Shown piece by piece: positions 36,297 to 49,327 of a DNA stretch of 64,000 bases (position 1 is its first letter; every line of letters starts with the position of its first letter). The stretch spans positions 2,503,158-2,567,157 of the forward strand of contig NC_134024.1 of the NCBI RefSeq assembly GCF_040712315.1. Direction: 5' to 3'. Position numbers and translations under genes: made by a program. This DNA is from Castanea sativa (Eukaryota; Streptophyta; Magnoliopsida; Fagales; Fagaceae). The notes beneath the pieces are model-generated. The model did no database searches. It had not been told where the DNA came from and saw nothing but the letters and a program-made list of their open reading frames with translations.

Positions 36297-37267
36297 ATAT
36301 TGATTGATTTGTGTGGAAGCCTCAAATGTAACATTTTGCGGAGCTTGAAATTAGAGTCCCTTTTTGTAGAATTTGTTGAAATTTCTAGGTGGTGATGCCT
36401 TGAAATTTTATTGGGATGTTGCAATAAATGCAGTCTTTTTTTATTTCAGGAGAAAAGCTGAAAATGTAAAATGTCGTGGTGCTGAGTCTGTCAGAAGGGG
36501 TTTAAGAGATGCCAAGGCAGTGCCAACACCAGAATTCAACGCCCAGGGAGATGTTTCTTTGAAGGTATTTCAAGGCTTGAATGACAACTAATTATTATTA
36601 GTGTAATTTTCATTTCACTTATGTGGCTAACTTAAACGTGACAGGGGCAGACTAATCCCAAAACCTCCAGTCACAAGTACGATCCCACGGAGGAAAGTGG
36701 GTCTGGTTTCCGGATGGAGCCACCTAGAGGAGCTAGGAAGAATGGCTTCACTCATTGTAGTTCAGTGGTACACACTAGTTTAGTAGGATCATCATTGAAC
36801 AGGCCTGGAGCCCCTGCAAGATACAATGGTGAGTCAAAGGCACAGAAGTCTCACATGCCTCCTGCAGCTGCAGACCTGTCCAATTCTCCGCATAAAGATG
36901 AAGGAGTAGCTAGAAAAGAACCTGAAATGGTAATAACTAACTTTTTCTGCTCATAATCCTTCCTTAACTATATACTTTTCTTTCACAAGTCAAAACTGTG
37001 GACCTGAAAACTAATGCATGAACTGTTGGGCTATCATAATATAAGCTACTTGTGACAGCACTCAATTTAAGATTACTGACTCTCCTCGTTTGATTACAGG
37101 GATATGTACCAAAGAAGAACAGAATCCACTACTCTGGACCATTGATGCCTCCAGGAGGAAACATTGAAGATATGCTCAAAGAGCATGAGAGACAAATCCA
37201 ACAAGCTGTTCGTAAAGCACGACTTGACAAGACCAGAACCAATAAAAACTACGATGGTTACCATTGA
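31536..37267 (+). CDS. CDK-like serine/threonine kinase, N-myristoylation type (At1g54610/At1g18670 group)
   Basis: Protein kinase of the plant CRK/CDK-like group. Exons: 31536-32006, 32900-33184, 33787-34104, 34360-34587, 34702-34802, 36450-36564, 36645-36929 and 37100-37267; all have GT..AG borders and consistent phases, giving 656 aa. The start MGCICSKG is a classical myristoylation/palmitoylation signal, implying membrane attachment. A Ser-rich N-terminal region leads to [20 protein letters not shown] and the kinase domain at about residues 155-440: [19 protein letters not shown], catalytic Lys in VALKKV, the C-helix segment [34 protein letters not shown] (relatives usually have PPELLLG) and [13 protein letters not shown]. 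The C-terminal tail ends with [20 protein letters not shown], conserved in the group. The length fits relatives. Substrates are unknown. A polyA signal is likely near 37795. Confidence 0.92.
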
Positions 37268-37799
37268 AGAAATGTTTCATGATTCTCAAGATTTGAAACT
37301 TCTCTTCCTTGGTAGGAATGGATTTTTCTATGACCTGGCTGTTCTGACCAGTGAATTCATCGTGCACGCCAGCCGGAAGCTTCTTTCGTGATCACCACAT
37401 ACTGAATAGAGATAATATGCCACTAAGGTTTAAACCAAGAATAAGGTGATTATAGTTCTGCCCCCACCTTCCTCCCCTAAAGAAGAAAAGAAAAAGAAAA
37501 GAGAAGAAAACAAGGCATTCAGACAGTTGTATGTGCTGCGGGGTTGCTTTGAAATTGTTAAGTTACAAGGATCTGTGATTATTTCTTTGGTTGCTTAGAC
37601 ATTATGTGCAGGTTTTTGCTTTGTATAGTAGAAAGGGTTTGTTCAATTGAAGCCAGTATATACATGCAATGTATAAATATTCATTTTCCTTTCATGTATT
37701 TTACTTGTACTTACGAGAAAGGAATATACAGAATTTTAGTCAGTGTGCTAATCTGTTAACAGCTTTGGGCATTAGTTACCAGCGTTTGATGAGTAATAA

Positions 37800-39060
37800 A
37801 TCTTAGATCTTAAATTTTATTTTTTGATCAACATCAATTACTAATTAGTAATTACTGGTTAAAAGAATGAGGGATAAAGAGGAGAGGGGGTGGTGGGGGG
37901 AACATTGAGAAAAGCACTTTTTGGGAGCCCCAATTTCTTAATAGATTCTGAAATGATTTGTGTGGTAGCCTATACAAATTTTGCAAACAATGTAAAGACA
38001 TCTTACGGGGAAGCTGGGAAAAAGAAATACAGAACCTGACAATTACTCAGTTCTGGTCTTGCTGAGTCTTGGGAGAGGAGCTAGATACTTTCCTAGCCTA
38101 GTCATATTTTCCACAAAAATGTTGCCACCAAGTATAAACCTGCACTGCTTCTGTTGATGGATCATCAAATGGCTGCAGAAATTAGTGAATGCTAATGCAG
38201 TTTGATCAGTGTTCATAATCATTGTCATTTGGATTCAGGGATTTAATATTTTTGGCATCTTCTGCATCCTACTGACCTGTTCTCTCTGATGGCGTCAACT
38301 CTTGCTAAAATAATGTTGATCACTTAGTCAGCATTAGAAACATTCTCGCCTCCTTCATGAATAACTAAAGTGCACACGTACATGATCCAGCTAAGAGGTG
38401 CTCAAATTGTTCCAGTTTAGTGAAGGATAACTATTTTCCTTATTTCAGTCTGATCCTTGGAAAGACAGCAATAAATTCTCTTGCAAATATTCTAACATGG
38501 GGCTGGGGGGTTCTGGTGGTAGCCTGAAGAGAGTGTGCGTGTGTGTGTGTGTGTGTTGCCAATAAAATAGGGAGAGAAGCTGGTGGAATTCAAACCTCAG
38601 TGCCCAGGAACCACAAGAGGTGCTGGATCCATTTGGGTATCCCTTGCACCTAACCTATTGAATCATGAACACTCTCTGTGGAAGTTTATTTCAAAACAAA
38701 GGAAATCACTATCATCATTAGACTTAAACTTCCCCAAAAGTATTTCTGATGATGTCTAAAGCTTGTAGCACCAGAGCAATTAGCCAATTACAGAAATAAA
38801 CTGCATCAATGTTACAAAGCTATTTGTAATTGCTTAACTTCTTATCAATGAGGTAACCTAAAGAGTATCATTACGTACAAAAACATATAAGGTTCTCTAA
38901 TTATAAATAAAATAAAATAGAACTGGGGGAAAAAAGAAAACAAAAGGCTTAAGAAACAGAAAGAAGATCTACTGATTTGAAAAGCCAGATAACTTTCTGT
39001 ACAATTGGCTTCACTAATAATTTGATTACATGTCTCCCTTCAACTCTTGGATTGGTTTTT
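37800..39060. other. Intergenic region between convergent genes
   Basis: No gene is seen. A GT microsatellite lies at about 38533-38556. Both flanking genes end towards this region. Confidence 0.6.
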
Positions 39061-39092
39061 ATTTAGTAAACAAACATAGGCTCATCCAATAA

Positions 39093-42000
39093 CTACATAT
39101 CTTGCTTAGGCTTCCGGCTCAATTCTGAATAGTGACCACCCATTAGTTGCAATATCTCCTCCCACAAACTTTCTGATGAAGAATCTGATGAAGCCCCACA
39201 AATCAAATTTGAGCTGCAAGCAGCCACATACCAATAATCAGATTCAATCTCCTCTCTCAATTGGTCCAGCTGCCACCCAGCATAACCAACAAAGAATTTG
39301 AAATCCTGAGGCTTAAGAATACCCTTCTTTACCAGCACTGCAGCTTCATCCAAACAGTTTCGAGCACCAAAGCACAGGCCAGGGATCACCTCTTCAAATC
39401 CAGGAAGCTTTGATTTTTCCCCAGTTTTTAACAAAAACATGCTTGCCTCAAGAGGTCCCCCAAAATGCAAGGAACAATCAGAAAAGGTGGTTGCTAGATC
39501 AAGATTAGTGGGTTTCATGTGTTTGATCTTTTTGTGAAGTGGACGGTTGATGACAATCCCAAACGGGCCTTCTTGTGGGTGTCTGGTTCCAGATCTAAGA
39601 AGGAGAACAACAGTTCTCTCGAAAGTTCGCACTCCATCAAGTTTTTCTGTGGCAACAAGGACACAGCCAGTCTCAGGTACTGGAATAGGATGGGCCCATT
39701 TAAGGCCAAGAGGTTTGGATTCATGGGGTTTCACATCCTGGTTGTGAGTATCAGTCTCTACCTTTTCTGCCTGCAAAAATAATCATTTTGAGTATGAATT
39801 TAAATTTTACAAAAGAATAAAAGTGATTTTTACAGTTTATGCAGCATGATTTTGAACCATCTTGTCTACTTTGCTAAATCACACGAGAATTCAACATTTA
39901 CAAGTGGTTCGCATAACCAAAAAGGGGGGCCTAAATTTCCTAGAACCTTATAGATGGAGGTTAATCTCATCTAATTGAACTCTCAAACCAATATCCACCA
40001 CAATTGCAAACTGGTAGATTTGTGCCAGGCATCAAAACCTAATGAACCCCAGAGGAATCAGATTATAAGCAGGTGACTATTTGACCCAACAACCCAGCAA
40101 TGTGCCAGCTCTAAGGCATGTAAGGAAATTTTTCACAAACTATCCGAATTAATCGCCTTACCCTCCCATGGAAGGCTAGATAATTAACAACAAACCAGAC
40201 AAGCCCATAACGGATAGGGTCAATCTAATACAAACATTAGCACTTCTAAAAAGCTCTTATCTCAGCGCCTTCATGTTGTACATCACATTGAGTGAAACAT
40301 ATGATACATTTGGGACTTTACAAATAGTACCGTTCAATTTCGGGAAGATAACAGCTACGCTAAGAGAGAAATATATCACCTGCTCCCGGGCAAATAGGTT
40401 TGCTCTGAACTCTCTCCAGTCCAAGCTTGTACGCTCAGATTTATTGGAAGCAGTGTCATTGGATTTGTTTCCATCAGAAGAATTGTTCTTTTTCTTCCCA
40501 TCTCCTTCTGGAATAGAACGATCACCATTTCCTGTATTCATTAACATACAAAATATTTCTTATTCGGTCACAGTTAAGTATTCAATTTTAAGTTATAAAA
40601 TGACAAAAATAGATCAGATTCTACTCCACGCTCAATGAGAATCAGTACCATACAAACGTTAACATCTGCACTATTTTGCAATAACATTCCGTTTTGCATT
40701 GAAGAAGAACTCATTCTGATTTCCATAATTGATACACCTAGAATCAATTCGTAAGAATGACCAGAAAAAAAAAATCCACACTTTCATGAATCATAATCCT
40801 CGATCAATATTCAAGGTCCCTCAATCATCTTTGCGCATGGAATTTGTGACTAAAGAGAAAACATCATAAATCCTCCAATGCTACCCTAAATTCTACCCAC
40901 GAAACTGGACGTATTATCTTTATAATGGTAGGACGCTATTTTTCCCAAAGAGTAGACAACAGCTTAAGTAAGGTCTAGGCATACAATTCTAGTGGAGTTG
41001 TTACCTAGCATACATAGACAGCAACTACGCACCAACATGTCAGATTCTGACATGGTGACCAAAACATGTCTTCTATCCGAAGTGGAGGAACACATTATCT
41101 TTCAGGAAGCAAGTGTATATTTAATTAAGAAACATATTATAAATGAAATTAAAGACTCAAAAAATTTCATGAAAAAATCATTTGCACCTGCGTCAGTTGA
41201 TCATTTAACATTTTCACAACAAAAATAAGTAGTGGTGGAATTTATAAGAAGCTAATGATTCTCTTAATGGGGGAAAGAGAAACATTTAGGGAAACAATGA
41301 TATAAAGCCTTAAAGAAGTATCAGCCAAATATATCAATATAATCAGAGACAAGTATAATAGACTATTTACTAACATGTGAAGAAATAGAAGAGAGAAGAT
41401 TAATTTCCAATCAAAATAAGCGTATGCCAAAGATTACACCAACGCCCTATCTGTTTGCTAATCATACAGTTATACAATATTTTAATAGTCTAAATTACTG
41501 TTAAATTTTAAGCTAAACTTGTAACAGGACTACAAAAAACATCACAAAACTGGGAGAAAAAACAAGGAAATAGTAATAAAAGATGATGGAGAGCTTGAAT
41601 AAACTATTCATGAGAAGGGGATATGGTCAGAATTCCACCCATGTAAATATAGTAGTAGAAAGCATGCAGAGAAGTGTGTCTAAATAGAGTGATTGCATTA
41701 TACCTATTAAAAGAAATTTAAAGAAGAAAAAAAAGAATCTGTAAATCTGAACATACTTTATGGTTAATAATATTAACCAAAATCAATGGGAAAAGAAAGA
41801 TCGATAAGTGCAACTTGGGTAAAAAGATTTTAAGAAGAGGATTATAAAATATGAACGCATTGATAAGAAGAGAAGTAGCATCAGCTTATAAGCAAAGCTC
41901 TGCAAAAGATGACTTAGATTGTTTAGTCATATGCTAGAATCACAACTATTACTTGTAATATGATTCACACACAAGGTGCCAGAGGCAAGAAGAAGACCCT

Positions 42001-44485
42001 AAAAACAAAGGATGCAGTGGTAAGTAAAGATGTGCAAAATAATAAAATATGATGCAAGACAGTAAACTGGAAATAAGAAATCCATAACACCACATGTATA
42101 CTTATTTTATGGCATTTGTTTAACAAAGTTACAAGCACACATGCATGCACATAAATGCACGTGTACACACACACACACACAAAACATCACCTTGCAGAGT
42201 TTTTGGAAGGCAAGGCATCAATTATGACAACTACATGTTTTGATAACGCGCAAACATCTTTTCTTTCATGTCAGCATTATCCACATGCACATGTTCCCAC
42301 AATTTGTGTGTGTGTGTGTGTGTATATATATAAACAAAGTATTCTTAATGTCAAGTATATCAAAGATGCTTTTATAATTGTCCCTGCTTAAAAGATTCTT
42401 AGCACCAAACTATAGCAACTATTAGTTTTGTTTTACGGAGTATCATCAAGTAAGCTAAAAATAAAGAGGCATAAGATTTTTCCTCATTTCATTTCTAAAG
42501 CCTTTCTTCTCAAGCAAAAGAGGTAGTTTCTGGACCCTCATTCCAAATCATTACTCAAAATCTTAATAAAAAATTGCTAGCTGCATCTCCTGAATGGGAT
42601 TGATTAAATTTGTCCATGCATTCTTTTGTAATCCAGAACGCCTTTAGAGACCAGCTTTTACAATCTAGTCAATCACCTACCATATTGAGGATGAGGAGAA
42701 TTCTAGGATATGGAAGCATTGCCTATTGCTTTATTAAACTAGATCTAGGAGACAAAAAATTTTTTAGTAGAGCCAAGTTATAAGCCGTATGAAGTATGAT
42801 CAGCTAACTATCTAGAATCCGGTGCAAGAAAGTGGCACCGGTCAGATACCACAAAATGTGCTTTTGTATAGGTCAACAAGCTACAAAGGCAAAATCTTGT
42901 GCATTGAGAGATCACACATAGAATATGAGTTTGCTCTTCAAAGTATAGAAACTCTTAACTCGTCTTCTAGACATTTGGGTATGAGATTGAAGAAATCTCT
43001 AACAACCAGATAGACAAGCTTCAAAATATAAGAACTCCCAGAATGAGCTTTGGTTCTGCAACTCATATCATCCACATGGGGCAAAATAAAATCCATAGCT
43101 TTCAAATGTCCAAATGCTATCAGGTCAGGTTCTTTCAGTGATTCAGTAAAACATCAACAGTTATCCATTCTGCTTCCAGACAACAGAACATCACCACTCA
43201 AATCATTTTTTCCCCATAGAAAACATCATGTCTCCACATTAAAATGCTTCTAAATTAACTAAATAGAAACAAATATAAAGAAAGAAGAAGGGACAAGAAG
43301 TGTGTTATTATTGAATTACCATGTCTAAGACTCTATAGCCTTTTTCTTTTTTCTTTTTTCCTTTTAAATAGATGACTCTTAAGGCCAATAATTCAACAGC
43401 ACTACCATTTTTGGCCGCCTCAACCATGTAACAAAATATTCAAATCTCAGATTAAACTAGTCCATTTAGCTAAAAAACCAACCCAGGCAAGTTTATTCCA
43501 AACAATTTGAAACCTCTAGTAGATCCGGCCCTTATTTTTTCGCTATAGATTAACTAACTTTACAGACCTCAAGGAGAAATTTTTTTTTTTATGTAATCAG
43601 AAACGTTCCGCTTTCAAATCAGTCCTCAATGCTATATAGATACCTGATATAATAACGCAATATCTCAGTAATTAACCAACTAACTTGCCTGCCCAATATC
43701 TCAACGGTCTCAAACCAACAGTCACTCTCTCACATCAAGCACCAACATATTTAACAACCCACAATAACAATTCTGTTTACTATCTCTTCCCACAGCCTCT
43801 AATAAAAATTGAACCTCCTGTGAATAATCTCACATGTTCAAACAATTCAAGTCCCATTTGCTTCTAGCTAATAATCTTAATTGACACACTCTCTGACACC
43901 CAAAAAGCCTTAAAATAAAAATAAAGTTTCTAGTTTTTGTTGATGGGCATTTTCGAACATAAAAATTCTAACTTTCATTTTTTTTTTTCAAGTCCTTTAG
44001 TTTATGAGTTTTTGAACATAAAAACCATTCCTTTCAAAAACCCTCCAACATGTCAGCTAGCAAACAGAACTAAAAAAGTCAACTTTAAACAAAAATCAAA
44101 CACCATAAGACCCAATAAAAAACACACACACATCAATCAAACCAAAACAAACCCAGAATCGAAACCTATTCGAAGAATCCCAGGAACCAAAAATCCAACA
44201 AAATTTCAAGCAAAGTAAAAAAGAAAAAGAAGTAGAAAACCCAATACCAGAATTTTCATGATTCTTCTTTGCCATAGCTCTAACAGCGAAGGAAGAAGAA
44301 GAAGAAGTGGAAATCCTGCGTCTCCTCAAAACCCTGATCTCAAAGACCTTGCCTTTACAGTCAGTTCCGCTACAAGAATTGGGTTTTCCCAAGTTCCAGG
44401 AATTGGGTTTCTCGGAAAACGAGTTCCCGAGAAAGACTGGGGTCCGGGTTGTGTTCTTTACATGATGCACCGCCCACAAATCCAT
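39093..44485 (-). CDS. UPF0301/DUF179 (YqgE/AlgH-like) protein, probably plastid-targeted
   Basis: Three exons: 44485-44248, 40531-40380 and 39770-39093, with phases fitting exactly, 355 aa. The first 80 residues are rich in Ser, Arg and Asn, poor in acidic residues (RRRRISTSSSSSFAVRAM), and look like a chloroplast transit peptide. The linker exon is Lys/Ser/Asn-rich, then LDWREFRANLFAREQ joins AEKVETD. The DUF179 domain follows: GCVLVATEKLDG, EGPFGIVINRPL, LHFGGPLEASMFLL, FFVGYAGWQLDQL and SDYWYVA. Plant homologues (At1g33780/At3g29240 type) are 310-330 aa, so length and exon plan agree. The biochemical role of the family is not established. Intron 1 (3.7 kb) contains AC/GT repeats near 42165 and 42305 and no gene that I can see. 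A polyA signal (TTTATT on the plus strand) lies at 39058-39063. Confidence 0.92.
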
Positions 44486-44689
44486 CCCTCTTCTTCCTCC
44501 ACCACTACCACCAAAAGATTTTGTTTTCCCTGAAAACCAAATTCCGCCTTTATCTCAATCTGTGTGTATGTTTTCTTTTTTTTTTTCTTTTCTTTTTCTC
44601 TTTCACTGTTTGACGTTGGAAACGATGAGAAAGTAAAGGAATGGTGAGATAATCAGTAACGGATATATATAAAAATTTATATATTTTTA

Positions 44690-44709
44690 TATACTAAAAA
44701 AAACAAAAA

Positions 44710-44747
<38 letters not shown>

Positions 44748-45062
44748 GAAATTGAGAGCGAAATAGAGAAAGAGAATATGCTTTATTATAACCGAATTGT
44801 GAATGAGAGAATGAGAGAGAGAGAGAGAGAGAGTGACTGTGTTTGTGTGTGTGTGTGTGTGTGTGGATGGGTCATGCTTCATGGGGTGGCACTGGTGGTG
44901 ACGAGTGTGATGAGTGTGGAGGATTTTGTTTGTTGTGCGCATTGTAAGCTCACGTTAGTGCTGTTTTGTGTGTAATCTTGCATTAATGTGCGCCGGCGGG
45001 TAATTTAAGGCCCCACTTTACAACTATCATTGGTGTTCCTCTCTCTCTCTCTCTCTCTCTCA
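44690..45062. repeat. Microsatellite-rich upstream region of the DUF179 gene
   Basis: GA runs at 44713-44744 and 44813-44833, a GT run at 44840-44863 and a CT run at 45040-45062. These lie 200-580 bp upstream of the start codon, in the expected promoter or 5' UTR. Confidence 0.8.
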
Positions 45063-45753
45063 CACGGCTAAAAGAGAAAATCTAAGTACGCCAAAAAATT
45101 GACACTTTGTTGATGTGTCAAAATTATTATCCATAACTTAAGTTAAGAGTAATATATCCGTGTGCTCAAATAAAAATTAGTAAAATTTTGCGAATTTAAT
45201 GAATATGAAAAAAGTTATCAATTTTTTGTGTGAATGTAACATTACTTTGGCTAAAAACCAAGTATGTTAATAGGGTTTCTAGAGATGTTATGTGTTTCGG
45301 TGAGCGATTTGAATGATTAAATTAATGGTACATACACAAAAAGTTGACAATAGATTTTTTTTTTTTTAACAATAGTTGAGTTGGCAAGCATGTATTAGTT
45401 TTTATTTCAGGCCAACATAGACACTATCCACATCAAAATATATATATATATAGACATTATTTTTTTTACTTACTACTAACAATCTGCGGCATTAGTGAGT
45501 GTCAAATTTTGTGTCTATAGACTTTCTTGAATGATTATCATGTTAATAGCGCCCTTTTCAATTTATATGGTCCTTAAAGAGGTTATGCGAATGGATTTTG
45601 TAAGGAAAAAAAAAACTCCAATATATATTTATTATTCAATTAATTAAAATAGGTATGGTGGTCTGGTGAAGTTGTAATTAGTGTGAGAACAAGTTAAGAC
45701 AATACAAGTTTTCTATATATAAATATAAGTTTGAATCAAGGATCAACATTAAG

Positions 45754-45815
<62 letters not shown>

Positions 45816-46284
45816 TGGTACTATGCTAGTGATAAATAAGCTCATTACATTGATTTGAGAGGAATGTAAAGGGGTTTTTTTAAGCAAGACCAAAACATAG
45901 TAGATGAAATGTAAGTTTAGTCAAGGTAGTAACAAGGATTAAGGGGTCTAAGACTTTATGATTAAGAGATATCAAACAATAGGAGTTTTTGATATGTTGG
46001 ATCAATAATTCAAAGAGAATGAGAGAATGGAGATGATGTAAATCATAGGATAAAAGTATGGTCGATTAAGAGGAGAAGCACAACATGAGTATTGTATATT
46101 ATAGAATGCCTGTTAAGTTAAAAGATTTTTTTATATTTTATATAAAGACGACTATAAGATCAATTATGATCTGTGCTATTGAATGTTAGGTTGTTAAAAA
46201 AACAACATATTCATAAAAAAGAGTGTAGCTAAAGGAGAATGTTAAGACATATGAGCGAACATACAAAGAAAGATGGGGTTCGAC
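45063..46284. other. Gene-free stretch with a TA microsatellite
   Basis: TA run at about 45759-45810; otherwise AT-rich DNA without a recognisable gene. Confidence 0.6.
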
Positions 46285-46296
46285 TAAGGGAATTTG

Positions 46297-46901
46297 TTTT
46301 TTTTTTTTGGGAAAGTAGAACCAACTTCATTCATTTAAAATGAATCAAGATACAATGCTTCTAACGCAGGTGGGGGGGATTCCTCCAACCAAACAATCTC
46401 ATCCACAATTCCTCTAGCAAATTTAGCCAAAGAGTGAGCCACAGAATTGGTAGAACAACACATACAACTTACTGACACAGATCGTAAGCCTGAACTAATA
46501 CATTGGATATCTCCATACAAGTGACCCAAATGTGATAGAGTAGCCCATGAACATGCTACTGTCTGCATAACTGTTGCATTATCACCCTCCATAATCAGCT
46601 CCACAAAACCCGAGTCTATGGCAAACTCTAATGCTTTGCGGCACACTAGCACCTCACCTCCTCGCTGTCAGAAACTGATGAACCCTTTGCCGTCATGGCA
46701 GCCATCACTTCCCCCAGCTCATTGCGAATTACTGCACCGAAGCCCGAGGCATTTATGTCATTAAAGATAGCTACATCGAAGTTGAGTTTGAAGCAATTCT
46801 TTGGTGGTGGACTCTAGGTAGCACCTCTCGCGGCCGTCGATTAGACAGCCAGGTGCTGTTGCGCCTCCTTATATTCTTCTATAAACTCCACTGCCCTCCA
46901 T
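46297..46901 (-). pseudogene. 5'-truncated LINE, RNase H domain, with TSD
   Basis: Minus strand from 46901: AVEFIEEYKEAQQHLAV, two stops, then KNCFKLNFDVAIFNDINASG, FGAVIRNELGEVMAAM, a one-base frameshift after SVSDS, and CRKALEFAIDSGFVELIMEG, DNATVMQTV, VAHSLAKFARGI, ending at 46335. A poly-T (poly-A tail) occupies 46297-46308. Near-identical flanks TAAGGGAATTTGTTT (46285-46299) and TAAGAGAATTTGTTT (46902-46916) are the TSD, overlapping the tail. Only the RVT_3/RNase H end of the LINE ORF2 is kept. Confidence 0.85.
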
Positions 46902-47000
46902 TAAGAGAATTTGTTTGATGATAAAGGTAACCTTTATTGTTGCAAAAAATGATAAAATAGTATTTTAGATTGTTTGGCCATGTTTAAAGAATAAATATTA

Positions 47001-48285
47001 GGGGGAATTACAGATTACCCACTTGTGGTTTAGCCCGAATTTAACTTACCCACCCGTAGTTTCATTTTTGACACTTTACCCACCTGTGCTTCCCTCCGTT
47101 ACTACTCTATAACCCACCTCCCTTTCAGACGTTACTCTAACACATTTTTTATCAAAAACAAAACCCAAAACAAATCAAACACTCCTCTTTCTCCCAAAGT
47201 TAAATAGTTTCAGGCTTATGTGGCTAAAACTAGACATGAGAATTTGGAGTTTGGATGAGCCAAAGCAGTTTAGAGTTTATACAAGGATGTTATTTGTCTC
47301 ATCAACTTGGAAAGGCCAATCAGGCTTTCACTCTTTCACCTCCATTCTATGGCTGCAACAGTTTCACTCTCTTTCTCCTTAGATCCATAACCACAACACC
47401 ACTACTTTTCACACTTCAAACCCCACCAAACTCTTCCTTTCAATTCCTTACCTCTTTTCCCCAAATACCCACTTCTTACTATTGCTCACAAACACAACCA
47501 CTATGCTTTCAAATCCTCTTCTTACTCCCACTCCACTCCTTTAACAACAGCAACAACAAGCTCTTCATTTCTCAAAGACCCATTTCAAACAGGTCAGTTT
47601 CTAAGCAATGAAGAGCTTGAAAAGCTCAAACTCCTCGAGGATTTCAGGTGATAAGGGTAGAGGAGATGGACATCACAGTTGCTTTGCTCCATTTATTTGA
47701 TTTAGGGATTGGGTTTTTTTGGTTGTTGGGGTTTGAAAAATGGGATTTGAGGCATGGTTACTAATGGATACATGGGTTTGGATGTGTGTGAGTGTGTTGA
47801 TGTTTGTATTTTGACTTGGGTTTTGGGGTTGTATTTTGATAGATCTGTGGTTTGTACTTTGATGGTATAGGTGTGTTAGTGTTGGTGTCTATGTAAAATC
47901 AGGGTGTATGGGGATTGATTGCTAGGTTCTTATGCAGATTCTAGTAATGGTTTTGAAGCTTAAGATGTTTGAATATTGGTTGTTGGTTTGAGGTTGGGTT
48001 TATTAATTCTGTTATTTTTAAAAAAATATTTTTTCTAGGTTTTTGATTGCGTTGTACCCCAAAGCAAGACTGGGTTTTTATTTTTGATACAGCGAGAGAG
48101 ATGAGTGTTTGATCTGTTTTGAGTTTTGTTTTTGATAAAAAAATGTGTTAAGAGTAACGTCTGAAATGGAGGTGGGTTATGAAGTAACAGAGTGAAGCAC
48201 AGGTGGGTAAAGTGTCAAAAATAAAACCACGGGTGGGTAAGTTAAATTTGAGGCAAACCACATGTGGGTAATCTGTAATTCTACC
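47001..48285 (+). mobile_element. Non-autonomous MULE (Pack-MULE-like) with 9-bp TSD
   Basis: 1285 bp bounded by about 200-bp inverted repeats. Left GAATTACAGATTACCCACTT and the reverse complement of the right GAATTACAGATTACCCACAT agree closely over the whole arm. Flanked by the perfect 9-bp TSD TAAATATTA (46992-47000 and 48286-48294), diagnostic of Mutator-like elements. No transposase. The interior holds a gene-derived exon (47349-47647) and its following intron-like sequence. Confidence 0.9.
47349..47647 (+). pseudogene. Captured 5' exon of a plastid protein gene inside the MULE (GNAT-like, tentative)
   Basis: From ATG 47349: MAATVSLSFSLDP then an in-frame stop (47388), after which the frame stays open through a Ser/Thr/His-rich, transit-peptide-like stretch (FKSSSYSHSTPLTTATTSSS) to GQFLSNEELEKLKLLEDF. 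It ends at a good splice donor (TTTCAG|GTGATAAG). The C-terminal segment resembles the start of plant plastid GCN5-related N-acetyltransferases, an identification made from memory and not certain. It is unlikely to make protein because of the stop. Confidence 0.5.
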
Positions 48286-48720
48286 TAAATATTAATACAC
48301 CAATGAAAAAAAGTGAGTTGGTTGAAATTGATGGAAAAAATAAAAAAGATAATGGAAGACAAAAAATAGTAATGAAAAAAGGACATACCGATTAAGGAAG
48401 TGGTAATGACTAATGAGTATGACTTCATGTAGCATGGAATAGCTAAAAAGAATATATACATTTAACCCTAACTAGTTTTTTGATATTTATAATCAGCTCT
48501 TTTTTAATTTTGAGACTAGTTGTAATTATATCTAGTTTCAAATTCTTGGTTTTATGGCTAAATTATTTATTGCTCAACTAATTTGGTTGTAATCATTCGA
48601 GTTGTTTTAAACATAAGAATTTGTGAGTGATGTAACAACAAAATATACACATAAGCCTAAAAGATTGATGTGTTAAATTTTAAACACACAAAAAAAATTC
48701 AAAAATTTATTTATTATGTT

Positions 48721-48879
48721 TTTTTTTTAGAGAGTTTTAACCTATAGCATCCGCTCTTGAAAATAGCTCTTTACTATTAGACCAAGACACTAATCAGTTT
48801 TTGGTGTAGGCGGGGATTGAACCCCAGATCTCTTATACAACCATCAGAGACTTTGCCAGCTGAGTTAACTGAAATCCAC
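48721..48879 (-). mobile_element. tRNA-derived SINE, family B, full length with TSD
   Basis: On the minus strand: A-box TTAACTCAGCTGG, B-box GGGGTTCAATCCCC, then a poly-A tail (poly-T 48721-48730). Flanked by the 13-bp direct repeat TATTTATTATGTT (48708-48720 and 48880-48892). Confidence 0.85.
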
Positions 48880-49171
48880 TATTTATTATGTTGATGTGTC
48901 ACTAATCATGTCTATTATCAGTATCACTTTAGTTTGTAAAACTTTTGCAAAAAAATAAAAAATAATAATAATAATAACTTTGCCTTTTTCCAAAATTTGC
49001 AATTGCTATTAATTTGTAGGTCACTTGGAACGTCCTCCTCTCATAAAGTTTGGGTTGAATCCTCCTAATCTCTTTATTACTTTGAATATATATATATAGA
49101 TATTCACCCTTGAACAATTAAATAGCCTATAATTATTGTATCCCACAAGTGTGAATAAAAATGCACTAAAA

Positions 49172-49327
49172 ACCACCGTGCACATTTGGCGCGATAGTCA
49201 CTCTACAAATATAAGTATTTGTGAGGTATGGGGCGCAAGGACTGGAGTTTAAGTCTCCAAGAGGAAGTTTTACATACATATATACTTAGATTATGTTAAA
49301 ATATAATTTATATCTTGCATAAAAAAA
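49172..49327 (+). mobile_element. tRNA-derived SINE, family A
   Basis: Third copy of the family. GCGCGATAGTCACTCTAC (A-box region), GGAGTTTAAGTCTCC (B-box region), 3' end TATATCTTGCAT and an A8 tail. Similar but imperfect flanks suggest an eroded TSD. Confidence 0.7.

Noticed and set aside
39519..39782. Plus-strand frames opposite the DUF179 exon
   Set aside because: Antisense shadow of a well-supported coding exon.
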